Shown: one piece after another, positions 1 to 12,500 of the stretch
How positions within the stretch are numbered: position 1 is the first letter of the stretch
Layout: every line of letters begins with the position of its first letter
Source of the DNA: Welwitschia mirabilis
Lineage: Eukaryota; Gnetophyta; Gnetopsida; Welwitschiales
Length of the DNA stretch: 64,000 bases
Reading direction: 5' to 3'
Assembly: GCA_051453625.1 (NCBI GenBank)
Contig: JBOZIK010000001.1
Coordinates: forward strand, 159,262,519-159,326,518
Notes under the pieces: model-generated
The model's database searches: none
What the model was told of the DNA's origin: nothing
Seen by the model: the letters and a program-made list of their open reading frames with translations, nothing else
Translations under genes and position numbers: made by a program

Positions 1-755
1 AACATAATAGTGTTGTTGATCATCTATCTCGACTTTCTTTCTCTCATGATGAAACTCCCATTAATGACTCTTTTTCTAATGAATAACTCTTTGCGATTAA
101 ACAACTTTATGCTCTCTTATCTTCCCATATCACTCCTTGGTATGCTTACATCATGAATTACCTTATGAATATGAAAACTCCTTAGTGTTGGAACCATAAC
201 TAATGTAGAACTTTTTTCCATAGGATCGATGACTAAGAGTGGAATGAACCCCATCTTTATAAATGTTGAAAACATTAAATTATGTGTAAGTATGCACCTG
301 AGTGGGAAACTTTAGAAATCTTAAAACTTTGCCATTGTGGGATATGTGGAGGAAACGTTAGTAGCTAAAAACTGTCATGAAAGTTATTCACTTTGGTTTT
401 TATTAGCCTACCCTTTTCAAAGACTCATTTGACTTTTCTAGGAAGTGTGATGCATGCCAACGCTATGGTAGCCTAACTCATTCTCGTAATATGTCCCTCA
501 AACCTATACTTGAATGTGAATCTTTTAATTATTAGGGAATTGACTTTATAGGCCCAATTACACCACCTTCCTATGAGAAAAATTATATCCTTGTAGTTGT
601 AAATTATGTTACTAAGTGGGTTAAAGCTATTCTTACTATCAAAAATGATGCTTGAACCATTTGCAACTTTATTCAAACTCATATCTTTTAGTAATTTGGT
701 TTTCTATGAATTATCATTAGTGATCAAAGGTACTCATTTCATTAATCACCTTTTT
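1..755 (+). pseudogene. Athila-like Ty3/gypsy RNase H end and integrase fragment, broken
   Basis: Three-frame reading shows the end of a Ty3 RNase H (a degenerate VVADHLSRL-type motif near 7-45), then the integrase zinc-binding region near 420-490 (GFYWPTLFKD-like, then CDACQ) and the start of the integrase core near 510-650 (ILECE, WGIDFIGPITPP, YILVVV, TKWVKA). In plants this wording is typical of Athila/Tat-type Ty3 retrotransposons; integrase inserts the element cDNA into the host genome. Stops interrupt the frame at Trp, Gln and Glu positions and the sequence runs into an N gap. It is a near copy of the segment starting about 1,060, so it is either a tandem fragment or an assembly duplicate. 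No intact protein is possible. Confidence 0.85.
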
Positions 756-856
756 CNNNNNNNNNNNNNNNNNNNNNNNNNNNNNNNNNNNNNNNNNNNN
801 NNNNNNNNNNNNNNNNNNNNNNNNNNNNNNNNNNNNNNNNNNNNNNNNNNNNNNNN
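756..856. other. Assembly gap (about 100 N)
   Basis: A run of N of standard length separates the two near-identical integrase regions at 1-755 and 1,060-1,810. The true distance is unknown. Confidence 0.95.
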
Positions 857-2474
857 ACTACCACTAAGAGAGAAATTCTTACTATTATCTTTTGCTTAGA
901 TTATCTTTGACATTATCTTCTTGGTTTTTATATCAATGTTTACACAGACTGTGTAGTCATCTCTTATCTTATGACTAAAAAAGACTCTAATACCAGACTT
1001 ATTAGGTGGATTCTTTTAATGCAAGAATTTAATTTTACCATTCTTAATAAGGCTAGAAAATATAATAGTGCTGCTAATCATCTTTCTTGACTTTCTTGCT
1101 TCCATGATGAAACTCCCATTAATGATTTATTTCCTAATGAATAACTCTTTTTAATTAAACAACTTTATGCTATCTCATCTTCTCATTCTGCTCCTTACTA
1201 TGCTGACATTATGAATTACCTTGTGAATATGAAAACTCCTCAGCATAGAAATTATAACCAAGGTAAAACTTTTCTCCATAGGATCAGTGACTATGAAGGG
1301 AATTAACACCATCTTTATAGATGTTACAAAGATCAAATTATGTATAAGTATGTACCTAAATGGAAAACCTTAGAAATCTTAAAACTTTATCATGATGGGT
1401 TATGTGGAGAATACTTTAGTATCCAAAAGACCACCATGATAATTCTTTACTCTAGTTTTTATTAGCTTACTCTTTTTAAAGACTCATTTGACTTTTCTAG
1501 GAAGTGTGATGCATGTCAACATAATGGTAGCCTAAGTCATTCTCATGATATACCCTCAAACGCATACTTGAATGTGAACCTTTTAACTGTTAGGGAATTG
1601 ACTTTGTAGGCCTAATTACACCACCTTTCCATGAGAAAAATTATATCCTTGTAGCTGTGGATTATATTATTAAGCGGGTTAAATTTATTTTTACTACCAA
1701 AAATGATGCTTGAACAATTTGCAACTTTATTCAAACTCATATTTTTCAATGATTTGATTTTTTATGAATTATCATTAGTGATTAAGGAACTTATTTATTA
1801 ATTACCTTTTTTAAAAACTTCTTTTATCCATTGGTATTGAAATTAGAATTACTTCTGCCTATCATCCTCAAACCAATGGTTAAGCTAAAAATTCAAATAA
1901 ATAAATCAAAAAAATGCTTCAAAAATTAGTCCCTATTAATAAGAAAACTTGGTCCTCTAAATTAATTATGTTTTTTTATCTTATCATACTACCTATCATA
2001 ACTCTCTAGGTTTTTCACCCTATGAACTTATGTATGGAAAAGTGTGTGTATTACCTGTTGATGTTTGTTATAATTCTTAAAATTTAACTAACCCAACTCA
2101 ATCATTTAAATTAAAAATGTACTCATGCTATACCTCATCAACTCATTTATAAAATTCATGTCATGTTTAGACATGATAAAAAGATTATTCATAAACAGTC
2201 TGAACCTAGTCAACTTATTCTTTTGTATAACACTTGAGTACACCTTTTTCATAACAAGTTAACTTTTATATTGTTAGATCCTTATCTTATAGAAAAAGTT
2301 CAATCAAATGGCCTAGTTAAAATATTTGATCTAAACACTCAAGAAATTCAAAATTCTAATGAACAAAGGTTAAAACGTTATGAGTTATCTCCTGATAAAA
2401 CCTTGAACATGATAGAAGCACTTATTTTAGAAGCCCCTATTCATGAGGAGGGACTTCCTTTTGCCATTATCTAA
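857..2474 (+). pseudogene. Athila-like Ty3/gypsy RNase H and integrase to the end of pol, broken
   Basis: The + strand reads, with frameshifts, as a Ty3 RNase H C-terminus (VYTD near 935-950, then LMTKKDSNTRLIRWILLMQEF near 970-1,030, and AANHLS near 1,065-1,090). Integrase follows: the zinc region near 1,450-1,530 (CDAC), core start near 1,560-1,680, and the YHPQTNGQA-type motif near 1,855-1,885. An AYHTTYHNSLGFSPYELMYGK-like stretch lies near 1,975-2,045. The frame open at 2,271-2,474 ends with NEQRLKRYE, which resembles the F-x-V-N-G-x-R-L-K-x-Y tail of Athila/Tat pol and marks the end of the polyprotein. Many stops are present. The flanking 3' region and LTR on the right have the same orientation, so this is the 3' half of one element whose gag and RT lie outside the window. 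Confidence 0.88.
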
Positions 2475-4492
2475 ATTCTTTCTTAACTTTTCCTTAGGTG
2501 AACATCATGTTATCACTTAAATATCTTTAACTTGACATATATATTTACTTGTAAAGTTTCCATGATTAGTAATATTTTACTTGGGAATTTTTAATGATAA
2601 GATTGGCTTCATCCAATCTTCTAACATTCATATGTCTATGAACTTCAGTTTAGAAGGAAGATGCCTTAGTTCTTTTGTTCTCTTTTAATGATGTAAGTAA
2701 TTAGATATTTTTACATGTTTTTACTTTGTTACTCATCTCATTCCTTCACTTTTATCCTTATAAGTACTTGGTCATATGGACTGATACTAAGGAAAAAAAA
2801 AGGAAAGAAATAAAGACCATGCTCTTTCATGTTATATCTTTAAAACATGGTCATTATGATGTCCTACCGCAAGCATATCGAGGCAAATATTCTTGAGAGG
2901 GTCCTTTTTTAGTGTGATATGGTAGCTGTAAGAACTCCATTGAGGGTTCAGTTGGCCATGCTATATGGGTTCTTACTATTCTGATAGTGGTTGCACTCCC
3001 ATCATCATGGAAAAATAAATTGCATTTTGAGGCTATAAGATTAGTGGTATCCCTGGTATTATCAGAGGCATTGCTTATTTTCTAAACTCATTTTTATTTA
3101 TTCATTTCTAATACTTCCACATGATCACTCTACTTTTTAAATTCTTGTATTATTTTGATATGGTAGCCTATAAGTTCCTATCTTAAAAAACTTTTTATCT
3201 TATCATTCATTGTTTGATAACATTAGACATACTTGACAGCCTCAGAATCATTGCCTAATCAAGTGGTGCTTTATAATTTCTACATGCATCTTTTATCAAG
3301 TGATTTTATGATTGTTGCTAAGGAAATTTATTAGGTTAGCATTTAGGGTAAGAAAGCAATTTTCTTCATGTCCCTAATTGTCCATTTTCATTTTTGTTTT
3401 TATTTAGTTATTTTATTGGATTTTTCAAAGTCATTTCCTATAATTTTTCTACATTATATTATGGATCTAATTATTTTCTAGTTCCTTGTTGATATTTATT
3501 CCTAATTTTTCTATAGGATCATTATTTTTCTTCTGATAGGTTTTCATGATTTGATGAGTTTTAATTCTTTCCTTCCACGAGTTTGGGCATATTTAAGAAG
3601 TCTTTTAGCATTGCCTATTCCATCTAGTACATTTTCTTCTACTTTTATATTTTCCTTCTCCACCATAGGATGTTCTTTAGGCTGTTTCTTTGTTTTTTCC
3701 TATTCTCTATTCTCTTTCTATTGTTTTTCTGTGTTTGCTTATTTTCCAGATTTTTCTGGTTTTACTTTTTCTTTTAAATAGCTTATTTAATGATTGTCAT
3801 CCCATGCCTATCATCCTAATAATAGAGGGTATGACACTCCTCTTTTATTCTTGATGCAATTTGGGACGTCTTGGTTCTCCTTTAGGGGGGATGGGGTTGG
3901 GTAGGACACCTTTTTGGGTATTATTCTATGATTTTCAACATAAATTTTTCATTTTCTGAGCCTTCACAATATAAATTTGTGATGGGTTATTTAGATTACT
4001 TTTTCATGTTATTTGAATAAATTTATGGAGAATTCATGAACTTTATCTTACAGGATCTAGCAGCACACTCATAAGTTTTTTTATAATCATGTTTTAGATG
4101 ATCTAAAAAATACTATATTGCTTTTATCCTTTGCCCTTATGATGACACTAATGAACTTAAATACATCACTCTTTAAAGGATAGCACTACTTAAGTTTGTC
4201 ACATTAGTCCATTATCATTATTTCTATAATATGCATACACATTTTCATTTCATGAGCCATCAAAGTTACATTTTTATGATTTCTATATGTGTATATCATT
4301 CATTTATTCTATAGTAACATGCTTAAGTAGGAGGATTATGAAAATTTTTTAGCATTTATATTAGTTATCTATTTATGATTTAATGGGACTCAATTTGTAA
4401 CTTTTCAAGCACTATTTATCTTAGTTAAATTGGCTTGTAATCTAGTTGATCGCTTACTTTGTCAGGAACTAACAAGGCTAAGTAGGGGCCTA
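2475..4492 (+). other. Non-coding 3' region of the Athila-like element, ending in a polypurine-type tract
   Basis: About 2 kb between the end of pol and the LTR. Athila-group elements often carry an extra ORF here; I cannot recognise one. The frame at 3,551-3,781 is hydrophobic and Phe/Ser-rich, as expected from T-rich DNA, and I do not call it a gene. The last bases (4,478-4,492, with AGTAGGGGCCTA) lie where the polypurine primer for plus-strand synthesis should be. The same word, ACAAGGCTAAGT, adjoins the LTRs near 57,850 and 60,980 on the opposite strand. Confidence 0.55.
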
Positions 4493-5722
4493 TGTTGCAA
4501 TGCCAATTTGTAGGAATTTGATGGTGTATTTTGAGTAATTTTATAGGACATTTACATAGGTTTGGATGCAATATTAATGATTATGAAGACCTGACAGGAT
4601 GATTAGTGAAGCATGTGATTCTTAACATATTTAGTGGTTTCTTAGGCTTATTCTGGTACTACATATTTGAAAGAAGACTTCATGATATAAAAGAATGATT
4701 TACCTTTGAGATTGAAGGTAAGAAAGATTGTTGTCCCCTATGTCATCCCCATGATAGGTAGGACGATAACACTACTGAAATGGACAAAAGCTGTGGGGTT
4801 GACAGTGAGGCATGAGGATATTTTGATGTAGGGTAACATTCCTTATGTCATCCCAACAACAGTCAGGACGATAGCTGTTTTTGTATAGTCATAAATAAAT
4901 ATCTTTGAAATGGGATCAAGTAAGCCATGTGGGTTATTAGGGTTTCTTTTCCAACTTCTAAGGTTTAGTTTGTAGAACCTCAATGAAAAAGTATAAATAC
5001 CCTTCTTTTCTTTCATTTCTATTTTAATCTTTGGTATCTGATATACTTGTGATGGAATATTAAAGGACAAGAGGTTCATCTAAAGCTATAGAAAGGAGTT
5101 TCCTTGGTGTTAGGCTGAGTCTCTTCCATTGAGGTGCTATTATTCTATTTGTAAATGGATGTAAAGTTCTTGAATTAATCCAAATAATCTTTTGAATTAA
5201 TATAATTGCTATTTCATTTTAATTTTATATGTCCCTTATGGTTTACATTGATCATAGTTTAAAGTGACAACTCTATGATTTACCTAGATCATAAGGGTAA
5301 TCTTTGTTAAGGTTAACCTTATTTAGTATTAGATTTTTATAGTTTCTTCATTCCATTTCACATTGCATTTTATATTCTACTTGGTAGATCTCATAGTGTA
5401 TGTTAATTAAGAACTAGTTAAATATTCTTCTTAATTGATCTATGTTATTGAAAAGCTAGTCCTTATAACAGAAAGATTAGGAACCAAGAGAGCTCATTCC
5501 ATATCCACTTGCATTTCATTCCCATTTACCTGCATTACATTTACTTATTTATTTACTTTCAACTTTTTATAAGATAAAATACCAAAAACATATTGGAAAT
5601 CAATTCTCTAACTCTTAGCCTAGTACCTTCATTGGGATTACAACATTTGGGTGAACTCCTGTCTATACTAAAGTGTGTTTTCTATAAGATTACATAAATT
5701 TAATACTACAACACTCTCGTAT
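4493..5722 (+). mobile_element. Athila-like LTR, about 1.2 kb
   Basis: It starts TGTTGCAATGCC directly after the purine-rich tract, and its first 580 bp align with 55,304-55,993. A TATA box (TATAAATAC, 4,992-5,000) lies about 500 bp in, as expected for an LTR promoter. The right end is placed near 5,722 (ACACTCTCGTATC) by resemblance to Athila LTR ends, where the match to the known pattern stops. The TTTTGG that follows could be the first bases of a lost primer-binding site. The boundary is approximate. Confidence 0.7.
4992..5000 (+). promoter_or_regulatory. LTR TATA box
   Basis: TATAAATAC in the Athila-like LTR. The homologous LTR has the same box at 55,919-55,927 in aligned sequence, so it predates the divergence of the two copies. 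Confidence 0.6.
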
Positions 5723-5755
5723 CTTTTGGTAAGTAGTCATTTAGTGTTTTCCTTC

Positions 5756-6454
5756 TGAGAGAGAATAAGGAGAAGCTATAATATTACATTAGAAAACAGA
5801 ATAATAAACTATAAATAACTAGGATAAATATATGTAAAAATGATATTATTTAATGTCTTTTTAATATCTTCTACTAATGAAAAATATGTTCTACCTATTA
5901 ACCTAGACTTAGAACTATCAAGAAGTTGAGCTAATTGTCTAAGATGCAAATGGAAGGAAGGGCATCTCCAATTCATGGAGAGATCATCAAGCTAGAGGAG
6001 GCATTAGGAATAAAGAGGAAATGTAAAGAGAATCCCTTAAATGTAGATACTTAAAAGTAAGAGAGAATGGAAGAGATTTTCCCTTTCATATAGGAATAGA
6101 TAAGAGGAAGTAATGTGGAGGAATGGGAAGGAAGTAAAGTGATGGTGTCCAAGTGGAACCTCTTAAATAGCTCTAGATTAGTAGTGATTCTAGTAAATTG
6201 GTGCATATGATGCTTAACTTAATTGTATTCAACAAAAGATACTTGATGATATCATAAAATGTCATTCCACCAAAATAGTAATCCTCTCCCTAGTCATCAA
6301 ATTAGTACTCACCTAATTGTGTAATCTCATAGGTAGACTTGCTTATCTATAGTAAATTATAAGAATGTAATGTGGCCTTAGGATTCTTTTAAAATTTAAA
6401 TGGATGAATTGTAATGGGTAAGACCTCAAGAATAAAGGGCAAGACAAAAAGAGA
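5756..6454 (-). repeat. T1 3' LTR, distal part (left of N1)
   Basis: Aligns with 26,238-26,925, for example the shared stretches AATATTACATTAGAAAA and CTAGAGGAGGCATTAGGA. Similarity stops at AGAGA (6,450-6,454), where N1 begins. Confidence 0.85.
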
Positions 6455-6869
6455 TGTAATGTTCCATTTTACTAATTCTGAATTACTTTGCATAAAAAGA
6501 ACATATAAGATAATATGCCAAGATCAATAATAAGGACAAGGAACAATTTAGAAAAAATATGGTCTTTATTATTGATAGCAGCAGATTACATTTCTCATCA
6601 TTAGCCAATAGCCTTAGACTAGTGGTCAAAGGTAAAGATGTGAACTATAACCTAAGCCGCCCTCCTAAGACCCTTGAGGATTAGCTAAGTTTATTCTCAG
6701 TTACATCCACTCAGTCTATCCACCTCCACCTAATGCCATGGGCTTATATTACATAATGAAGGAATACATCTTTTCATGTTTAGATTATACCCATTCACAT
6801 CTCTATTAACTACACTCATTTATTTCTTAACATACTTTATTACATGATTAATGAATTTGAAACGTTACA
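6455..6869 (-). repeat. N1 3' LTR
   Basis: Nearly collinear with 15,604-16,017 and bounded by the short inverted ends TGTAA and TTACA. Differences from the other copy are largely C/T and G/A. Confidence 0.88.
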
Positions 6870-6884
6870 TTTTCTTCCCCTTAG
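6870..6884 (-). promoter_or_regulatory. N1 polypurine tract
   Basis: Read on the - strand this is AAGGGGAAGAAAA immediately before the LTR, the expected position of the plus-strand DNA primer. Confidence 0.7.
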
Positions 6885-6939
6885 GAATTGTGCTCATCCT
6901 TATGTATAATATCTCCTCTAATTACATTGTTATTGAAGC

Positions 6940-9900
6940 CATGATCCTCTAGATTATTTTCTATATGGTCTACAAAACATAATGAAAAATAGAAGATATC
7001 ATTCATTAATAGATACATTAATAATGTAAAATAGAATTGTATTTTAAGCTTTATCATAACGTCTAGGAAAAGTCTCTACATATACTCCCTGTTTTCCCAT
7101 GTATGTTGGTTATAGTGGATCCATTGGGTAAGCACTTTAGTTATATTTTTATTCCTTAATTTCCTAGATCTAGTACTTAGGACATTTTTTGATTGCATAG
7201 TGAAGGTCAAGTTGGGTTTGAACATAATATTTTATTAGTTGAAGGTGTAGTCCTGGTAATTATATTCATGGTATGGTTTCATTATACTCACATGAAAAAC
7301 TAGATGTATTTAGGACATTTGTGGAGGAAGTTCTAGTTTATATGCTAGATCCTTTATTCTTTTAATGATCTTAAATGAACCATAGAGCCGTGGTGCTAAC
7401 TAGCTCTATTTTTCTTTCTAACTTGATTCTTAGCATTACCTATTCACTACCTTGAAATATGTAGGTCTAGTATTTTTGGTTATAATACTTCTTATACCAA
7501 TATTGTGTCACCTATAACTATCTTTTTATTTTATTGATTACCTCTTCCATCATCTTTAATTTTAAAGGTACTAGTTTTTCTGATCTCTTTGAAGGATCTA
7601 ATCATGTAACAGGGGTAGAAGATTTTATGTCATAATCACTTCAAATGATAAATACCAAATGGAAGTCTAGAATGTTTAGTTGTAAGTAAATTCTACCAAA
7701 TGTAGATAGTTTTCCCACTGTTTGGGCTTTCTTGCTACATAATATCTTAGAATATCTTCTATTATACAATTCAATATTTTAGTTTGTCCATCTGTCTCTA
7801 AGTAATATGTGGTACTAAATNNNNNNNNNNCTAAATCTGAGTTTGGTGCCCAAGTGATGAAAGAAACTTTATTAGAACTCAAATAAGAACTTCAGATCTC
7901 AGTTAGATACTATAACCTAAGGTTCACCATATAATTTAAAAATGTCTTGTACAAATTGGAAGGCTATTTCTTTAGTTATATTGGAGCTTCGAACTACAAT
8001 GAAATGAACTATCTTAGTTAACCTATCTACACAAATAAAAATTGCATCATGTCATCTATTAGTGAGGGGTAAACTAGTGATAAAGTTCATGGATGTTTCC
8101 TTCTATTTCTTGCAGTATTCCTAATGGTTGAAGGAAACTAGTGGGTATTCCTTGATTAATATTTATCTACTGATATATAGGGCAATTATGGATGTATTCT
8201 TTCAAATCTACTTTCATTCTTAGCTAAAAGTAGTCTTTCTATAATTGATGATAATTTTTGATGAATCCAGGATCTCCTACATTTGGAACTTCATGTAGTT
8301 TAGATATTAGCTTTCTTCTCCATGGATCTTGTGGAATGCACAAGCACCATCCTTTCAGAAGGTATCCATCTTATGAGAGCATGTAAGTATCTAATTATTT
8401 TTATTCTTGAACCTATTGATATATGTTCTTAAAGTATAGATTATCAATTAAGAATTTTTTAAGGAATACTGATAGATCAGATGTAACAGTGATGGCTAAT
8501 ATGCACCATATTCTACTCAAAGAATCTACCACTTTATTCTCTTTTCCTGGGGTATACTACAATTTAAATTTTATTCTACAAGTAAATTATCCCCATCTTC
8601 TCTATTGTATGTTTAGAAGGTATTATTTCTGAAAGTATTTCAAGCTTTTTTGATCTATTTTGAGAAGGAATTCACTCCCTATAAGGTAATGTATCGAAAC
8701 TTTTAAGGCATGTACTATGGCTAGCAATTCTAGATTATGAATGAGCTATTTTCTTTTATATTGATTTAACTTCTATGATTCATAAGCAATCATTAATCAT
8801 CCTCACTGAGTGTGACTCCTATTCTTTAAGTAGAGGCATCGGTGATGACTGTAAGTGGTTTGTTTATGTCTATGATTTTAAGAGAAGGTGTTGTTGTAAG
8901 TAGAAATTTAAATATAAGGAATTATTCCTTGCATTTATCATCAAAGTTGAATGTATTTATTGATTTAGTTAGATCTATCAATGGTGTTGTAAGTTAAGAG
9001 AATCCTGGAATAAATTTCCTATAGAAGATGGTCAATCCTAAGGAACTTTGAACTTGCATGATTTCCTATAAGTCTGACCATTCCTTATAGCTTGTAGTTT
9101 GGCTGGATCTGTTGTGATACCTTTACTAGAGATGATATAGCCTAGATAGCTAATTTCTCTTTGAAAGAACTCAAATTTGCTTAATTTGACCTTAAAATTA
9201 TGCTTGAACAAAACCTATAGAACTTTCTTCAAGAGTGTAATGTGAACGTCCTGATTTCTAGAGTATATTAGAATATCATCTAAAAAAACTACAATCATGA
9301 ATTTATCCAAATAAGATCAGAAAATATCATTCCTTAAACTCATAAAAGTAACTGGAGCATTTATCAAACTGAAAGGCATTACTATAAACTCATAATATCC
9401 ATATTTTGTTCTAAAAATAGTCTTGTAGATGTCTTCATCCTCAATGCGAATTTGATAATTGCTAGACTTTAAATCAATCTTTGAGAAGTATTTACCTTCT
9501 TATAGTTGATTTAATATATTGTCAATCCTTAGTAACAGGTACCTATTCTTGATCGTTACCTTGTTGAGCTATCTATAGTTAATGCAGAGTCATAAGGTAT
9601 CATCCTTCTTCTTAACAAAAAGTATTGGTGCTCCCAATGGTAATACACTAGGGTGAATTTTCCTTCCAAAAATAGCTACTCAATTTATAACTTTAGTTCT
9701 AAGTGCTTGTGCTATTGGCTATGCTCTAGAAACAAAGTTAATTGCATGTTATACTTTCCTCTTAGATGGTAGCATTTTTTAGTTTTCAAACACATCAGAG
9801 AATTCCTATAGTTCTTTTAGTACAGAGGGGTCTTCTTTATCATTTTCTACTTGTACTAGGGCAATGAACACTTTTTTACTTTAAACAAATTTTTAAGGTT
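6940..9900 (-). pseudogene. N1 pol: reverse transcriptase, RNase H and integrase, broken
   Basis: Read on the - strand. RT lies near 9,640-9,060, with GAPILFVKKKDD, then [11 protein letters not shown], then the catalytic box FLDDILIYS with both Asp residues kept. RNase H is near 8,990-8,640 (a TDAS-like motif near 8,840). The integrase zinc region is near 8,290-8,170, where its first Cys pair reads CPIY, so one Cys is lost. The integrase core is near 8,070-7,690 (FICVDRLTKIVHF and ETDGQT). A C-terminal region is near 7,400-7,230 (AYKLELP, then HLVFHVS). The order RT, RNase H, integrase is the Ty3/gypsy order. Stops and frameshifts are frequent. A possible degenerate chromodomain-like tail near 7,200-7,060 is too weak to assert. 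Confidence 0.85.
7821..7830. other. Ten-N gap, probably false
   Basis: The bases on both sides carry the same CTAAAT, and integrase homology across the site needs no missing residues, so the contig ends probably overlap. Confidence 0.65.
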
Positions 9901-10339
9901 AAATAAATCTTCTCACTCCTTTCCTTCTCTTTAAAGATTTATTCTCTGAATGAAGGTAACGGTCACAAGGTCCTTTAATAAAAATTGATTCAAGCATTAT
10001 ATCTAATTAAGCAAGGAATTATTAGAATGACATGTTACTATTCAATTTCAAAGACATAAAATTTATCCTTGAAATATAAGTTGTGAATGATGTAATTGAT
10101 AAGGGTAGTAGTTCCATCTTATGTAAACACACTACACCCTACAACTCCCATGGTGGATTCTTATTCTTTGAACAGAATGATTTTTGTTTGTAAAATAATG
10201 TGGATGAAGTAAAATTATGTGAGGTACTACTATCAACTAGGAATTACAACAAAAGATGAAATATGACCATGTGATTTTAAGATGGAATATTGATTATGAA
10301 TTACACTTGTTTGGATGGTAGCATATACATTTTTGGCTG

Positions 10340-11495
10340 GTGTGGGCTAATTTAGTGGTTATGCTTTGGATGAAAAATTCCTGATAATGTGACCTTTCTT
10401 GTGGCACTCATGGTAAGTAAGGTTTATTTTATATGACTCTCATACTAGTGGTGCACTTGAAGGAGGGTGTCTATCCCCTTAGGGGTATTACTATTCTGTC
10501 CATTAATTCTCTTATCCTTGAAGATAGTGTTTTGTCTTGTGATAGGCATCTTCTATGGATTTGATCTCCAAAGTTGCAAGCTACTTCTGAGTTTGAGTGG
10601 TAAGTTCCCAATAAAACTAGTAATCAACTGCTTTTCTATGAAATGATTTTGGTATTTCATAAGGCATTGAAATTTAGACAATGTTCATCCAATGAGTGCT
10701 TTCCTAAGCATAGGCATTAGAACTCCATCATTTGATCTTCAATGAAGTTTTGTGAGATGAATTTTCTTTTGAATTTTTTGATGAAAGTATCTAATGGTAT
10801 TTTTTAAGGGTGTTTTTATTAACATCTGGACTACCATTCCTATGTGTTTTCTATAAGAAAGGCAGTAGCATATATTCAATGTCTTTCTAAAGGAATATTT
10901 CAAAGTTTAAAGTAATTCTCCAATTACCAAATCTAATACATGACTTCCTTGCTTATTCCAGATTTGCTTTTATAACTCCTTAGACATATTATTTTTGCAG
11001 TCTCTTCTCTTTCATGTTGCTCGATGTTGGAATGATTGGCTCTATTTGATAGGAAATCTTGAAGATTAGCCTCTATGTTTAATAATCTCATTTAATTATT
11101 CTATATATCAATTATAGCTATTGGAGTATATTTTCTTAATGTATAAAGTAGCTCTTGGAATGCCTTGAGGTAGTGTTCTAGAAGTTTATCTTCTAGGCGA
11201 GAGAGAAGGCTATCAATCCTACAAGCCAATAGTTCATTATAAAAGTGAATGTGGTCGATTTATCTTTGTAATTTTTCTATTCACTCATGTACTCAGTATT
11301 CCATGATGCGCCAGTTGGTTTGATGTCCTTCTAAACTTATAAACCTTCCCTTTCTTATTCTGTAAGTGCCTTCTACTTGTTTTCTCCTTTCTGGTGGTGC
11401 TGTTTTTTTATAGCATTGCTATAGTAGTTAGGTACTTGTAGTCACCTGGTAGTTAAGAAAAATAGTTAGAAAGTCAGTTTTTTAGTAGTTGCCAT
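10340..11495 (-). pseudogene. N1 gag with zinc knuckle, broken
   Basis: On the - strand a likely start (MATTKKLT) lies near 11,495. A capsid-like stretch is near 10,800-10,620 (FIKKFKRKFI, then EFxCLxLGKHSLDEHCLNFNAL), matching the general pattern of plant Ty3 Gag capsid helices. A zinc knuckle remnant follows near 10,430-10,370 (CHKKGHIIRN), with its last Cys changed. Gag forms the virus-like particle that packages element RNA. Several frames are needed to read it through, so it is dead. The protease expected between this and RT (about 9,900-10,340) is not recognisable. Confidence 0.65.
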
Positions 11496-11539
11496 AACAA
11501 CCTTATTGATGTGGATTTTAACTGTCAAAGAGGATTTGT

Positions 11540-12500
11540 ATGTTATTGAACATCTAGGTGTAACGTTGAACACCCAAGTGTGATGTTAGATAAGTGTGTG
11601 TACTAAGTGTGACATCGAGCATCCAAATGTGATGTCAAATATTTTGGAGGAATTCTAGGTTATCTTGAGTAGTGGTAGGAGTGATGAACACGTCTGGGAC
11701 ATGAGTGTGACTTCGGGCACCCAACTGCAATGTCAGGCATTTAAGCATAATGTCAAATATTTTTGTGTTAGCAAGTGGAATAGGTAATTTCTAAGAAGCA
11801 GAGGTGGACTTCAGGCCTGGTAGGAGCAAGTCTAACATTGGGCATCCAAGTAAAACATTGAGCACCCAAGTGTAATGTCAGGCCATCAAGTACAATGTTG
11901 GAGCTTTTTGAATAGTCAAGTAAAATAGGCAATTTTTGGGAAGTAGCAGTAGAATCTAGACCTAGTGGAAAGCAAGTGTGACGTCGAGCACCCAAGTGTG
12001 GTGTCAAGATTCTAAGTGTGACATCAGCCTTCAAGGAACTTTGGAGTGCAACATCATCAAATTTTATGAGGCCAAGTATAATGTTAGCCTTTTAAGTATG
12101 ATGTTGATGTTGATTTCTATCTAGTGTGATATTAGCCTTTGAAGTATAATGTTAGCCTTTTGAAAGTGCAATGCTAAGTCCTATTAAGTGCAACATCAGC
12201 CTTCTAAGTATGACATCAGCCTTCAAAGTGTTATGTCAGCCTTCTGAGAGTGCAATATCGAGTCTTGTCAAGTGTGACATTGATCTTCTAGGAGTGTAAT
12301 ATCAAGTTCTATTAAGTATGATGTCAACCTTTAAAATGCAACATTGATCTTCTAGGAGTGTGACATTGAGTTTGGTTAAGTATGGCATCATCCTTTAAAG
12401 TATGACATTAGCATTATGGGAGTACAACATTGAGTTCAGTTAAGTGTAACATTGGCATTCAAAGTGTAATGTTAGCCTTCTAGGAGTGTAGACATCTAAC
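11540..12500. repeat. Degenerate short-period tandem repeat, about 0.95 kb
   Basis: Dozens of imperfect copies of a word like AAGTGTGACATCAGCCTTC follow one another, with linkers of varied length (for example near 11,945, 12,010, 12,195, 12,215, 12,265 and 12,365). Variation is mostly C/T and G/A. It lies inside N1 between gag and the primer site. No frame is kept open in all copies; the ORF at 11,768-12,034 on the - strand is a by-product. Confidence 0.75.

Noticed and set aside
5751-5755. Target duplication of T1 (CCTTC on the left, AGTAT after 28,055)
   Set aside because: The two flanks do not match; the LTR ends may be off by some bases, or the duplication has decayed.
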